A stretch of 64,000 nt of DNA from Bradyrhizobium sp. CB2312 (GTDB lineage: Bacteria; Pseudomonadota; Alphaproteobacteria; Rhizobiales; Xanthobacteraceae). The translations under genes were made by a program, and so were the position numbers. The number at the start of each line of letters is the position of its first letter. Within the stretch, counting starts at the first letter, position 1. The stretch is from positions 3,617,501 to 3,681,500 of the forward strand of contig NZ_CP121668.1 in NCBI RefSeq assembly GCF_029714425.1, given 5' to 3'. Shown piece by piece: positions 15,029 through 23,742 of the stretch. The notes below the pieces were generated by a model, which searched no databases, was not told the DNA's origin, and was given only the letters and a program-made list of their open reading frames with translations.

Positions 15029-18007
15029 TTGGCTAACTCTGTCACTGGCGGTGCCACCAACAACGCCGAGATCGACGGCGTGCTGTCGGGCTACAAATGG
15101 TCCGGCACGATCACCTACAGCTTTCCCGACTCGCCCAGCGACTACGCCAATCCCTACAGTGGCGGCAGCAGCGAGCCGACGCAGGCCGGCTTCGCCACGG
15201 CGCCGAGCCAGATGCAGGCGGCGATCAATTACGCGATTGGACTGATCCTCAGCTACACCAACGCCGACATCCGGTACGCGGGCACAAACGGCGCCGATAT
15301 CATGATCGCGCAGTCGCCCGCAGCCAATCCGACATCTTATGCCTATTATCCCGGCAATTACGCGTCCGGCGGCGATATCTGGTTCGGCACCAAATACAAT
15401 TATTCGCAGGCGCAGCTCGGCAATTACTACTTCACGACCGCGCTGCACGAGCTCGGTCACGCGTTTGGCCTCAAGCACAGCCAGGAGACCGGCGGCCCGG
15501 CCAACATCGCGGTGCCGAGCGCGCATGACGACAGCGAATACACCGTCATGAGCTATCGCAGCTATGTCGGTGCTTCGACGACGTCTGGCTACACCAACGA
15601 GGCCTACGGATATCCGCAGACCTACATGGCCAACGACATCCTCGCGCTGCAAACCATGTACGGCGCGGACTACACGACCCAGAACAGCAACACGATCTAC
15701 ACCTGGAGCCCGACGACGGGGCAGGAGTTCATCAACGGCGTCGGACAGCTCGCGCCGGGCGGCGGCGCCGGCGGCTCGGCCAACCGCATCTACGAGACGG
15801 TCTGGGACGGCGGGGGCGTCGATACCTACGATCTGTCGAACTACACGACGAATTTGAGTATCAATCTCAATCCGGGCGCGGCGTCGGTGTTCTCCGCCGT
15901 GCAACTCGCCAATCTCGGCGACGGACATTACGCGTCAGGCAATGTCTACAACGCCTATCTCTATAATGGCGACGCGCGCTCCTATATCGACAACGCCACC
16001 GGCGGCTTCGGAAACGACACCATCATCGGCAACATCATCGCGAACGTGCTGAATGGCGGCGCCGGCAACGACACGATCACCGGCGGCGGAGGCAACGACA
16101 CCATCATCGGCGGCGCGGGCGCCGACACGGTGGTGTACTCGGGCAGCGAGCTCAGCTACGGCATAACGTACAGTTCGAGCACCCAGACCTTCACCATCAG
16201 CGATCTGCGCTCAGGCTCCCCCGATGGGAACGATACCGTAACGGGGGTCGAACAGTTCCAGTTTGCCGACGGTACGATCTCGAGCGCGGCGCTCGTTGAC
16301 CAGATCACGCCAATCACGATCGAGGCGATCGGCGCGACCAGCCTCGTGCAGGTCGGAGGCCATTATTCCCTGAATCCCGTTGGCGCCCCTGCGGGACCTC
16401 TGCTGAAGGTCGGTGGCTTGGCGGTGACGGTCGGTCAGTTCGGCCTCTCGCCGATCGGTGCGGAACAGGTCGCAGGTGGTGGATATGACTTAGCGTGGAA
16501 AGCAGCCGGTGCGGATCAGTACGCCGTATGGTCCGTCGACAGTAGTGGCAACTTCGTCTCTAACCTCACTCCAGGCGGGGTGGCGGGTGGCAGTACCAGC
16601 TTGGAATCATTCGAGACGGCCTTCCAACAGGATCTGAACGGCGACGGATTTATCGGAGTCCCCCCGACGATCGTGATCGAAGCGATCGGCGCAACCAGCC
16701 TCGTGCAAGTGGGTGGTCAGTATCTGCTGAACCCCGTTGGCGGTGCTGCTGGACCATCGCTGAAAATCGGTGGCGCGGCGGTCACGGCCGGTCAGTTCGG
16801 CCTCTCGCCGATCGGTGCGGAACAGGTCGCAGGTGGTGGATATGACTTAGCGTGGAAAGCAGCCGGTGCGGATCAGTACGCCGTATGGTCCGTCGACAGT
16901 AGTGGCAACTTCGTCTCTAACCTCACTCCAGGCGGGGTGGCGGGTGGCAGTACCAGCTTGGAATCATTCGAGACGGCCTTCCAACAGGATCTGAACGGCG
17001 ACGGATTTATCGGATTCCCCCCGACGATCGTGATCGAAGCGATCGGCGCAACCAGCCTCGTGCAAGTGGGTGGTCAGTATCTGCTGAACCCCGTTGGCGG
17101 TGGTGCTGGACCTTCGCTGAAAATCGGTGGCGCGGCGGTCACGGCCGGTCAGTTCGGCCTCTCGCTCATCGGCGCGGAACAAGTCGCAGGTAGCGGATAT
17201 GGCGTGGCCTGGAAAGCAGCGGGCGCCGATCAGTACGCCGTCTGGTCTGTCGACAGCAGCGGCGAATTTATCTCCAACCTGACTCCCGGCGGGGTGGCGG
17301 GCAGCAGCGCCGCATTAGGGTCATTTGAGACGATCTTCCATCAGGATCTGAACGGAGATGGCATAGTCGGCTTTCCCAGCCAAACTGTGCAAATCGTGAT
17401 CGAGGCGTTTGGCGCGACCAGCCTTGTGCAGGATGGCAGCATCTATTTATTGAATCCCGTCGGTGGTGGGAGCGGCCCATCGTTGAAGATCGGCGGCTCG
17501 GCGGTGACATCCACTCAGTTCGGACTCCTGCCAATTGGTGCGGAGCAGCTTGCGGGCGGCGGGTATGACGTGGCTTGGAAAGCAGTGGGCGTCGATCAAT
17601 ACGCTGTCTGGTCGGTAGACAACAACGGCAATTTTATCTCGAACCTTACCCCTGGTGGGATGGCGGGTAACAGCGCCGCACTGAAGTCATTCGAAACGAC
17701 GTTCCATCAGGATTTGAGCGGGGATGGAGCGATCAGCATGCTGCCCGCGTCTACGAGCACGACGGCATTTACCGAGGGTGAAAATGGGGCGTCTGGCTTC
17801 GTCTTTCGCCCGAAATCGGGCACGAACAATGCGCCAGCTCAGAATACCGGTCCTGCGGAATTGACTTTAGGCACTACTCTCCCGAGTGAGTTTGGGTGGA
17901 TACTAGATAGCGCTCCATCTGAACATCTTCCCGCAACGGCCCACGAGCCCCTAAATTTGGGGATCGAGATGATTGCTGGTCATTTCGATCATTTCTTTTT
18001 TCACTGA
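15029..18007 (+). CDS. RTX-containing serralysin-type metalloprotease (M10) with four C-terminal repeats
   Basis: A 992-residue protein. The catalytic domain (residues about 10-215) has the full metzincin zinc motif HELGHAFGLKH (140-150) and Met-turn VMSY near residue 174. Glycine/aspartate nonapeptides (GGFGNDTIIGN, GGAGNDTITGGGGNDTIIGGAGADT, residues about 324-370) form an RTX calcium roll, as in Peptidase_M10_C. From about residue 429 four units of 119 residues follow, each starting IEAIGATSLVQ and ending DLNGDGFIG, a calcium-loop-like signature. There is no Sec signal, which fits type I secretion; no ABC exporter is nearby. The start is TTG 15029 with GGAGAG upstream. The last 80 residues are not repetitive and may hold the secretion signal. 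Confidence 0.9.
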   Translation: MANSVTGGATNNAEIDGVLSGYKWSGTITYSFPDSPSDYANPYSGGSSEPTQAGFATAPSQMQAAINYAIGLILSYTNADIRYAGTNGADIMIAQSPAANPTSYAYYPGNYASGGDIWFGTKYNYSQAQLGNYYFTTALHELGHAFGLKHSQETGGPANIAVPSAHDDSEYTVMSYRSYVGASTTSGYTNEAYGYPQTYMANDILALQTMYGADYTTQNSNTIYTWSPTTGQEFINGVGQLAPGGGAGGSANRIYETVWDGGGVDTYDLSNYTTNLSINLNPGAASVFSAVQLANLGDGHYASGNVYNAYLYNGDARSYIDNATGGFGNDTIIGNIIANVLNGGAGNDTITGGGGNDTIIGGAGADTVVYSGSELSYGITYSSSTQTFTISDLRSGSPDGNDTVTGVEQFQFADGTISSAALVDQITPITIEAIGATSLVQVGGHYSLNPVGAPAGPLLKVGGLAVTVGQFGLSPIGAEQVAGGGYDLAWKAAGADQYAVWSVDSSGNFVSNLTPGGVAGGSTSLESFETAFQQDLNGDGFIGVPPTIVIEAIGATSLVQVGGQYLLNPVGGAAGPSLKIGGAAVTAGQFGLSPIGAEQVAGGGYDLAWKAAGADQYAVWSVDSSGNFVSNLTPGGVAGGSTSLESFETAFQQDLNGDGFIGFPPTIVIEAIGATSLVQVGGQYLLNPVGGGAGPSLKIGGAAVTAGQFGLSLIGAEQVAGSGYGVAWKAAGADQYAVWSVDSSGEFISNLTPGGVAGSSAALGSFETIFHQDLNGDGIVGFPSQTVQIVIEAFGATSLVQDGSIYLLNPVGGGSGPSLKIGGSAVTSTQFGLLPIGAEQLAGGGYDVAWKAVGVDQYAVWSVDNNGNFISNLTPGGMAGNSAALKSFETTFHQDLSGDGAISMLPASTSTTAFTEGENGASGFVFRPKSGTNNAPAQNTGPAELTLGTTLPSEFGWILDSAPSEHLPATAHEPLNLGIEMIAGHFDHFFFH
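16313..17749 (+). repeat. Four tandem repeats of 357/366 bp inside the RTX protease
   Basis: Units begin near 16313, 16670, 17027 and 17393. The first three have a period of exactly 357 bases (119 codons); the third is followed by a nine-base insertion, so the last interval is 366. Bases 16432-16808 and 16789-17165 differ at only three positions, while unit 4 is clearly diverged. Units 1 to 3 are therefore homogenised by a recent tandem duplication or by recombination. Confidence 0.92.
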
Positions 18008-18028
18008 CTTCGGGCGGGTTGACCAAGG

Positions 18029-18064
18029 CGGGATGAGATCGAGATGAATCGTCATCGCGCTTTT
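18029..18064. repeat. Partial copy of the palindromic repeat
   Basis: GGATGAGATCGAGATGAATC then GTCATCGCGCTTTT matches the first module of the element, but the left AAAGCGC arm is missing. It lies 17 bases upstream of a full copy, so this looks like a decayed tandem element. Confidence 0.65.
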
Positions 18065-18080
18065 GAGCTGCCGTACGTTT

Positions 18081-18179
18081 AAAGCGCGATGAGATTAGGA
18101 TGAATCGTCATCGCGCTTTAGGTTGTTGTTTGAGCATGATCTTTTCGGAAAACCTCTGCGCACTTTTCCGGATCATGCC
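18081..18179. repeat. Bipartite palindromic repeat, copy 3, at a convergent gene end
   Basis: AAAGCGCGATG at the left pairs with CATCGCGCTTT; the second module has GAGCATGATCTTTTCGGAAA and TTTTCCGGATCATGCCTC. It ends directly at the stop codon of the UDP-glucuronate decarboxylase gene (18180-18182), between it and the protease. A bidirectional terminator role is likely. Confidence 0.82.
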
Positions 18180-19136
18180 TCAATCCAACACGCGCTTGAA
18201 ATACTTTATGGTTTCCTTGAGCCCGTCATCCAACGGTACCTTTGGTTGCCAGTCGAGCACCGCCTTGGCTTTTTCAAGATCAGGCTGCCGCTGCCGGGGA
18301 TCGTCCAGCGGCAATGGCTCGAAGATCAACTTGGAAGCCGAGTTGGTGAATTTGATCACCTTCTCGGCCAGCTCGAGAATGGTGAATTCCGAGCTGTTGC
18401 CGAGATTGATCGGGCCGGTGCACTCATCCGGGGTCAGCATCAGTCGAGTGATTGCCTCGACGAGGTCGTCGACATAGCAGAATGATCGAGTCTGCCCTCC
18501 GTCTCCGAAGATGGTGATGGGGTCGCCCTTCAGCGCCTGAACGATGAAGGACGAGACCACTCGTCCGTCATTGGGTTGCATTCGCGGACCGTAAGTGTTG
18601 AAGATGCGACCTACCTTGATCGGCAATCCATGCTGCCGCCAATAGTCGAAAAACAACGTCTCAGCGCATCGCTTTCCCTCATCGTAGCAGGAGCGAATGC
18701 CGATTGGATTGACGTTGCCCCAATAGTCCTCCTTCTGAGGATGAACAACTGGATCGCCGTAGACCTCGCTGGTCGACGCCTGGAAGATCCGGATCTTCAA
18801 TCGCTTGGCCAGCCCAAGCATGTTGATGGCGCCATGCACGCTGGTCTTGGTCGTCTGCACTGGATCGCGCTGATAGTGAATCGGCGAGGCTGGGCAGGCA
18901 AGATTGAAGATGGCGTCGACCTCGAGATAGAGGGGGAAGGTCACGTCGTGCCGTATCGCCTCGAATAGCGGATTGTTCAGAAGACTTGCGATATTGCGAC
19001 GGGTGCCCGTGTAGTAGTTGTCCACCGAAATCACCTCCGCGCCTTCAGTGAGCAACCGTTCGCACAGGTGCGAGCCGACAAAGCCCGCCCCGCCGGTTAC
19101 GAGGATGCGGCTGTTTCGATACTGATCAAGGGGCAT
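18180..19136 (-). CDS. UDP-glucuronate decarboxylase (UDP-xylose synthase type SDR)
   Basis: A 318-residue extended SDR enzyme. The NAD-binding motif [12 protein letters not shown] is near residue 12, and the N-terminal acidic loop [10 protein letters not shown] matches UXS proteins. The catalytic motif [13 protein letters not shown] is diagnostic of UDP-glucuronic acid decarboxylases (YxxxK within SCYDEGKR). ATG 19136 was chosen because the protein then starts like the family. It converts UDP-glucuronate to UDP-xylose (via the 4-keto intermediate) for glycan synthesis. It is the left border of the polysaccharide island and is divergent from the GT2 gene. Confidence 0.9.
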   Translation of the reverse strand: MPLDQYRNSRILVTGGAGFVGSHLCERLLTEGAEVISVDNYYTGTRRNIASLLNNPLFEAIRHDVTFPLYLEVDAIFNLACPASPIHYQRDPVQTTKTSVHGAINMLGLAKRLKIRIFQASTSEVYGDPVVHPQKEDYWGNVNPIGIRSCYDEGKRCAETLFFDYWRQHGLPIKVGRIFNTYGPRMQPNDGRVVSSFIVQALKGDPITIFGDGGQTRSFCYVDDLVEAITRLMLTPDECTGPINLGNSSEFTILELAEKVIKFTNSASKLIFEPLPLDDPRQRQPDLEKAKAVLDWQPKVPLDDGLKETIKYFKRVLD

Positions 19137-19633
19137 CGGTTTTCTCGTTCTTCCATTGGTGGTCCTGTGAACTAGTGGGCGGGGAGTGGTATCGATATCG
19201 ATCGGATTAGCAATACCTATCTCGGGTTGAGGTGTTATGGTACCTCCAAGGCTGATGGGGCGAGACAAGATGCGCGCGAGAACGCTGCGTAGGATCGCAT
19301 GCCGACCCTGGCAGCCTGCCGCCTGCCGTCGCTTCGACGCGCGGGCGTGGTTCCCGAAGGGCCGGGCCGTGTTTGCTCCAGCAACCATGGTCGATCGGGT
19401 GGCCAGCTAACCTTGTACGAAGCTGCTGTGGCTCTCGCGCAGCAGCATTTGAGACTGTACGGGATCGGCCCCGGTGAGCGAGAGTCTGGTACTGCAGCAG
19501 GCTTTCGGCTAAATGTGATTTGGCTTTGTCGCTTGTCGACTTCCGGACTGTAATCATCCGCGCAGCCCCGGGCCGCGTCTCTCATGCACAGTTCACAACA
19601 ATTGAAACTCAAGTGCTGAGGAGAGCACTTCAA
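19137..19633. other. Divergent intergenic region between UXS and GT2 genes
   Basis: About 500 bases without a supported gene. Short open frames occur on both strands but lack ribosome sites and domain-like composition. The region must hold the promoters for both flanking genes; I see no convincing hexamers or operators. Confidence 0.5.
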
Positions 19634-20386
19634 ATGGCTGAGCTCGTCTCCATCATAACCCCGGCTTACAAGGCGGCGGGGTACATAGAGAAAGCCATCA
19701 CGTCGGTCCAACAGCAGACCTACCCGCATTGGGAGCTGATCGTGGCCGATGACTGCTCCCCCGACGACACCGGCCGGATCGTCGCCCGCTATGCCGAGCA
19801 GGACCCACGCGTGAAGCTGGTCGTGCAGCCCGTGAATCAGGGACCGGCAATGGCGAGGAACGCTAGCCTTGGCAAGGCGCAGGGCAGGTTCATCGCATTC
19901 CTGGACTCCGACGATTGGTGGCTGCCGAGGAAGCTTGAGCTTCAGCTCGATTTTGCGGGTCGGTCAGGGGCGGCGCTAACATACACCCAATTCAAACGGG
20001 TCGATCAGGATGGCAACAACGAAGGTCGCCTGATGAAGGTGCCGGACCGGCTTACCTACCGCATGCTCCTCGGCAACACCGCGATCGCAACATCCACGGC
20101 AATGGTCGATCGGAAGCAGACAGGCGATTTTCGGATGACGAAAACCTACTACGACGATTTCGCCCTCTGGCTGAAATTGCTGCGCGCCGGACACGTCGCG
20201 AACGCGCTGCACGAGGATCTAATGCGCTATCGGGTACTGAAAGGGTCGGTATCGCGCAGCAAGGTCAATTCGGCAAAGAAGGTCTGGTCCACGTATCGAG
20301 AGATCGAGGGCCTCGGCATCGCAAGCTCGTCCGTCTATTTCTCTATGTATGCCTGCAACGCTCTTCTCAAATACCTCCGATTTTGA
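19634..20386 (+). CDS. Family 2 (GT-A) glycosyltransferase
   Basis: A 250-residue GT2 enzyme. The N-terminus ELVSIITPAYKAAGYIEKAITSVQQQTYPHWELIVADDCSPDDT is the canonical nucleotide-binding half, and FIAFLDSDDWWLPRKLE holds the DxD metal site. The position of the general base is less clear; YDDFALWLKLL matches the usual ED/DD acceptor region. ATG 19634 follows GAGGAG ten bases upstream. It is a short single-domain cytosolic enzyme. Together with the decarboxylase it probably builds the repeat unit of the island's polysaccharide. Confidence 0.9.
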   Translation: MAELVSIITPAYKAAGYIEKAITSVQQQTYPHWELIVADDCSPDDTGRIVARYAEQDPRVKLVVQPVNQGPAMARNASLGKAQGRFIAFLDSDDWWLPRKLELQLDFAGRSGAALTYTQFKRVDQDGNNEGRLMKVPDRLTYRMLLGNTAIATSTAMVDRKQTGDFRMTKTYYDDFALWLKLLRAGHVANALHEDLMRYRVLKGSVSRSKVNSAKKVWSTYREIEGLGIASSSVYFSMYACNALLKYLRF

Positions 20387-20470
20387 AGCCCATGAAGCCG
20401 GCAAATGCATTGCCGCCATCAAAATGAGACGAGCGTTCGGTAGAGCGTCGGCTAGCAGGAAATCGAAGGA

Positions 20471-21160
20471 ATGAAGCAAGGCGTCGCCGGGAACATCGAG
20501 CGCGAGGTCATCGTCGGGAAAAACTCGACTGTCTGGCGCGAATTGGCGAGACGGCCGGATATCGCAGCAAAATTTCAAGTTGCGCTCGGCCACACCGAGA
20601 TTGCCGATGCTGGACTTCTGCCGACCGACCGTTTGTGGGTTTTTGCGTATTCGAGGAAGGTGGACGAGAACGCGGCGCTGATCGAAGAACTGGCACGCGC
20701 CGGCGCCGCCGAGTACGTCTACGTGTCGTCGGCAACGACAAACGTCGTTCCGTATACCAGATGCTACAACTATCCCACGGCCAAGCTGCTGGCGCAGAAC
20801 CTGGCGCGCGAGAAGCTGAACGCCCGCGTTCTAACCATCGGCGTTGTCTTTGCCCGAATCTCCGAACTGCCCGCCGGCGCAACGATCGCGACAAGCTACG
20901 ACGATCTGGCCGGTTTCATGCTGGCGCCGAAATGGCCCGATACCGTCGACCAGGCGGTTTGTCTGTTCAAGACTTGCGAGCGCCCTTTCAGCAGCAAGGT
21001 GGAAGCAATCGCATTCAGGCTTTACGGCTACGGCATGCGCGTGCTGCGAAAATGGCCTTGTATTCTCCGCCCGCTGGATTTCGTCCTGCGAGGAATGGGA
21101 TACAGATGGTACGGCTACCTCTATCTGAGTAACAAGACGTGGTTTACGACGACATCATAG
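20471..21160 (+). CDS. Atypical SDR-like protein
   Basis: A 229-residue protein with the late SDR motifs YVYVSSATTN (Ser) and YNYPTAKLLAQNLAREKL (Tyr-x3-Lys), followed by VLTIGVVF. The N-terminus, however, lacks the GxxGxxG dinucleotide loop (it reads EREVIVGKNSTVWREL), and the protein is short. It may therefore bind a nucleotide weakly or not at all. Its 3' end overlaps the start of the GMC-like gene by 22 bases, so the two are cotranslated and probably work together on a sugar intermediate. No specific reaction can be assigned. Confidence 0.65.
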   Translation: MKQGVAGNIEREVIVGKNSTVWRELARRPDIAAKFQVALGHTEIADAGLLPTDRLWVFAYSRKVDENAALIEELARAGAAEYVYVSSATTNVVPYTRCYNYPTAKLLAQNLAREKLNARVLTIGVVFARISELPAGATIATSYDDLAGFMLAPKWPDTVDQAVCLFKTCERPFSSKVEAIAFRLYGYGMRVLRKWPCILRPLDFVLRGMGYRWYGYLYLSNKTWFTTTS

Positions 21161-22335
21161 TTGGCTCTGGGCTGGCGGCGCTTGCGACCGCCCTTGGGCT
21201 GGCACCATCGCGAAAAGTTCTCGTTGTTGGCGGGCCCGAGACGGGGCAACTGGAATTCTATGCTGATCAGAAATCCATCCCCTCCTCCTATAGCGGGGTC
21301 GGGGGACTGGGCAATTTTTGGCACGGCGTCATCCCGACAGCAATGAGGGCTCCTTATGCCCGCGAATCCCGCAGCGAAATCGCCGAGCTCTTTCAGTATT
21401 TTTATCCCCGAACTTCAATCCAGGAGAAGATCGACCAGCGTTGGCTTTTTGTGCCAAGGAGGCCAGTGCGGCCGCGGCGGGAATGGGAAAGATTGTCGCG
21501 CGAGCGTGGTGACAATCTGCGGTTTGTGCCACTTGCCGTGGACCGATTTGACATGGGTAGTGGCGGCCAAACGGTCTTTGCTGCCGATGAAACGTTCAAG
21601 TCGAGACGGCTCTGGATAGCGGCAGGCGTGCTCAACTCGCCCAAAATCCTGTCCAGATCCGTCTCGCCCGATCTCAGGCGAGCGTTCGTATCGGACCATA
21701 TCATCTGCTATGCGGGACAGCTCCACCAGCATACGCCGGACTATTCTCCACCGCAGGTGGAAAGGGCAAGGGACGGGTTTTGGCTCGCTTTTGAATTCAG
21801 CTCGGATGGAGATGCGCTGCTCACCCGGCGACCTGCGCGCTTCGACTACCGCACGCTCGATCGCGGGATCGAGCAGCGGGCGGTATACGGCCTCCCAGCG
21901 ACCGGCGCGATGGTCAGGCTCCTGACGACGACTTCGCCGGGGCTGGTGGCGGAAGCGCTCTTCAACAAATTTGGATTGTTCCCGCGTGGGCCTGTGTTGA
22001 GTGTCTACGCCCAGCTGTTGGTCAGCGACGCGCTGGACTTCTCTCAAGAGGATGCTCCGTTGAACCCGGTCAACCACAACGCTGCGCAGGCCGTGTCTCG
22101 CTTGTCGCTTCCCTGGCCGGCGTTGCTCAAGACCCGGAGACCGGATTTATTCCTCCGCGGCATACACCTTCACCACTCGATCGACTTGGACGCTTTGAAA
22201 GCTGCAGGACTAGGGTCTGACGAATCGGCCGTCAGGGTCGTCGATGCTTCGACGATCAATGCTATCGGCCCTGAACACCATAGTTTCTACACGATGGCGC
22301 GAGCCTATCGCGTCGCCCGTGAGGCCAGTTCGTAA
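21139..22335 (+). CDS. GMC-like FAD-dependent oxidoreductase
   Basis: A 398-residue flavoprotein with the FAD-binding motif DDIIVGSGLAALATALGL at the very N-terminus. The C-terminal SAVRVVDASTINAIGPEHHSFYTMARAYRVAREA matches the end of GMC oxidoreductases, where the FAD and the catalytic histidine region meet. It is about 150 residues shorter than choline dehydrogenase-type enzymes, so the substrate domain is reduced. GTG 21139 overlaps the upstream SDR-like gene. A role in oxidising or epimerising a glycan sugar, together with the SDR-like partner, is my inference. Confidence 0.7.
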   Translation: MVYDDIIVGSGLAALATALGLAPSRKVLVVGGPETGQLEFYADQKSIPSSYSGVGGLGNFWHGVIPTAMRAPYARESRSEIAELFQYFYPRTSIQEKIDQRWLFVPRRPVRPRREWERLSRERGDNLRFVPLAVDRFDMGSGGQTVFAADETFKSRRLWIAAGVLNSPKILSRSVSPDLRRAFVSDHIICYAGQLHQHTPDYSPPQVERARDGFWLAFEFSSDGDALLTRRPARFDYRTLDRGIEQRAVYGLPATGAMVRLLTTTSPGLVAEALFNKFGLFPRGPVLSVYAQLLVSDALDFSQEDAPLNPVNHNAAQAVSRLSLPWPALLKTRRPDLFLRGIHLHHSIDLDALKAAGLGSDESAVRVVDASTINAIGPEHHSFYTMARAYRVAREASS

Positions 22336-22468
22336 GCGACGATCTGCTGGGTCCGCGGTCTGTCCGACAGACTACAACCTCAATGTCAGCTAGTCAGTTT
22401 TCAAGCGGGCAAGTCACGGCAACCTTCCGGCTTGCGCCCAGCGGGCATGAACGATAGGGGTATTAGCA

Positions 22469-23596
22469 GTGCACTTCTCCGGGGCGCTCGTGGACCACAA
22501 AAATACCGCCCATTTTGACGTGGTGCGAGGCGTGGCCGCGATTTTTGTGTTAGCCGCGCACGTTGCTCAGGCCTTCCTTTGGCGGCATTACGGCGCAGGC
22601 TCGTGGGCGGACCTGGCGTCCGGCTGGGCTGCACGCTTCGCGGTGTTGGCTTTCTTCCTACTGTCGGGGCGCCTGATTGTCGCCAGTATCGTTTCCAATG
22701 TCCGGAGGAACGGTTCCTTTGACCCTATCGATTATTTCCTCAACCGGATCGCCCGCCTTTATCCACCACTTCTATTTGCAATCGCGCTGAGCGCGGCAGT
22801 CGTCGCGACAATTCATCTATGCGGGTTACCGGGATCGCAGGGCAGCTCCCTCGGCACTCTGCGCCCGTCCGGCATTTCGCTTCGGCTCACTGACCTCGTG
22901 CAAAGCCTCTTAATTTACAACGGACTGACTATCGCGAACGGCCCGCTTTGGACTCTCTACATTGAGGTGAAGCTCTACATCGCGGCTTCAGGTGGCGCGA
23001 TGCTGACATTCGGACGAAACTTGCCAGCAAGAATGATCGGCTGTGCTTTGGTGCTGTTCGCCGTATCGACGGGCATAGACCATCATCGTTTCTGTTTTTT
23101 TGCGGTGATCTGGTGCCTCGGCGCGTTCACGAACCTGCCTGGCGCCAGGAAGCCGGGCATCTTCCTCGCGGCATCTACGGCGGCAGTAGCGCTTTGCTAT
23201 ATGACTCCGGGCTATTCCGACTATATCGATGGATCTTTTGGGACTTTGGCGCAATCTATAGGTTGCGCCGCAATTGCCTACGGCTTGCTCGTTTGGAACG
23301 GGGAGGGATGCGACTTCCCGAGATGGCTGTTAAAGACAGGTGATTTCTCCTACACGTTTTACGTGACCCATTTTCCTATTCTGGCGCTCGCCCTGTCGAT
23401 ATCGCTTGCAATCAGCGACAAGTCGTTTGTCGTAGCAGGGCTAGCTGCTTTTCTGGCTTCTGCAGCAGCGCTCGGGCTCTCCGCTTGCGCTGCGTCGCGG
23501 CTCGAGGATACGCCCAAAATCAAGCGAGCGCTGGTGACGGCCCTTGATCACAAATTGAACCTGATTGACTCCGCTCGATATTGCGGCCGGCAGTAG
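22469..23596 (+). CDS. Acyltransferase family 3 membrane protein (OafA-like)
   Basis: A 375-residue polytopic protein with about ten hydrophobic segments. The start has HFDVVRGVAAIFVLAAHVAQAFL, with the conserved Arg and His of acyltransferase family 3, then FFLLSGRLI and FLNRIARLYPPLLFAI. It should transfer an acetyl or other acyl group to a membrane-linked sugar during polysaccharide assembly. GTG 22469 has AGGGGT upstream. The C-terminal 40 residues are cytosolic and charged. It lies between the GMC gene and a palindromic repeat that ends the transcript. Confidence 0.85.
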   Translation: MHFSGALVDHKNTAHFDVVRGVAAIFVLAAHVAQAFLWRHYGAGSWADLASGWAARFAVLAFFLLSGRLIVASIVSNVRRNGSFDPIDYFLNRIARLYPPLLFAIALSAAVVATIHLCGLPGSQGSSLGTLRPSGISLRLTDLVQSLLIYNGLTIANGPLWTLYIEVKLYIAASGGAMLTFGRNLPARMIGCALVLFAVSTGIDHHRFCFFAVIWCLGAFTNLPGARKPGIFLAASTAAVALCYMTPGYSDYIDGSFGTLAQSIGCAAIAYGLLVWNGEGCDFPRWLLKTGDFSYTFYVTHFPILALALSISLAISDKSFVVAGLAAFLASAAALGLSACAASRLEDTPKIKRALVTALDHKLNLIDSARYCGRQ

Positions 23597-23642
23597 CGGC
23601 CACCAAGTGGAACAGGTGGTGTCCGAGGAGATTCATTTCTTT

Positions 23643-23742
23643 AAAGCGCGATGAGATTAGGATGAATCGTCATCGCGTTCAGTGATTGTGTGCGCATCAT
23701 CTTTTCGGAAAACCGCAGCGCACCTCTCCAGATTATGCTTTA
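23643..23742. repeat. Bipartite palindromic repeat, copy 4, overlapping a stop codon
   Basis: AAAGCGCGATG and CATCGCG arms followed by CATCATCTTTTCGGAAAACCG and CAGATTATGCTTTA. The right arm includes the stop codon of the FkbM gene (23740-23742). It is more diverged than copies 3 and 5. It lies between two convergent genes, as expected for a terminator. Confidence 0.75.

Noticed and set aside
16313..17749. Possible CRISPR-like or satellite repeat
   Set aside because: The repeats are 357 bases, in frame and encode protein modules with third-position differences; there are no spacers.
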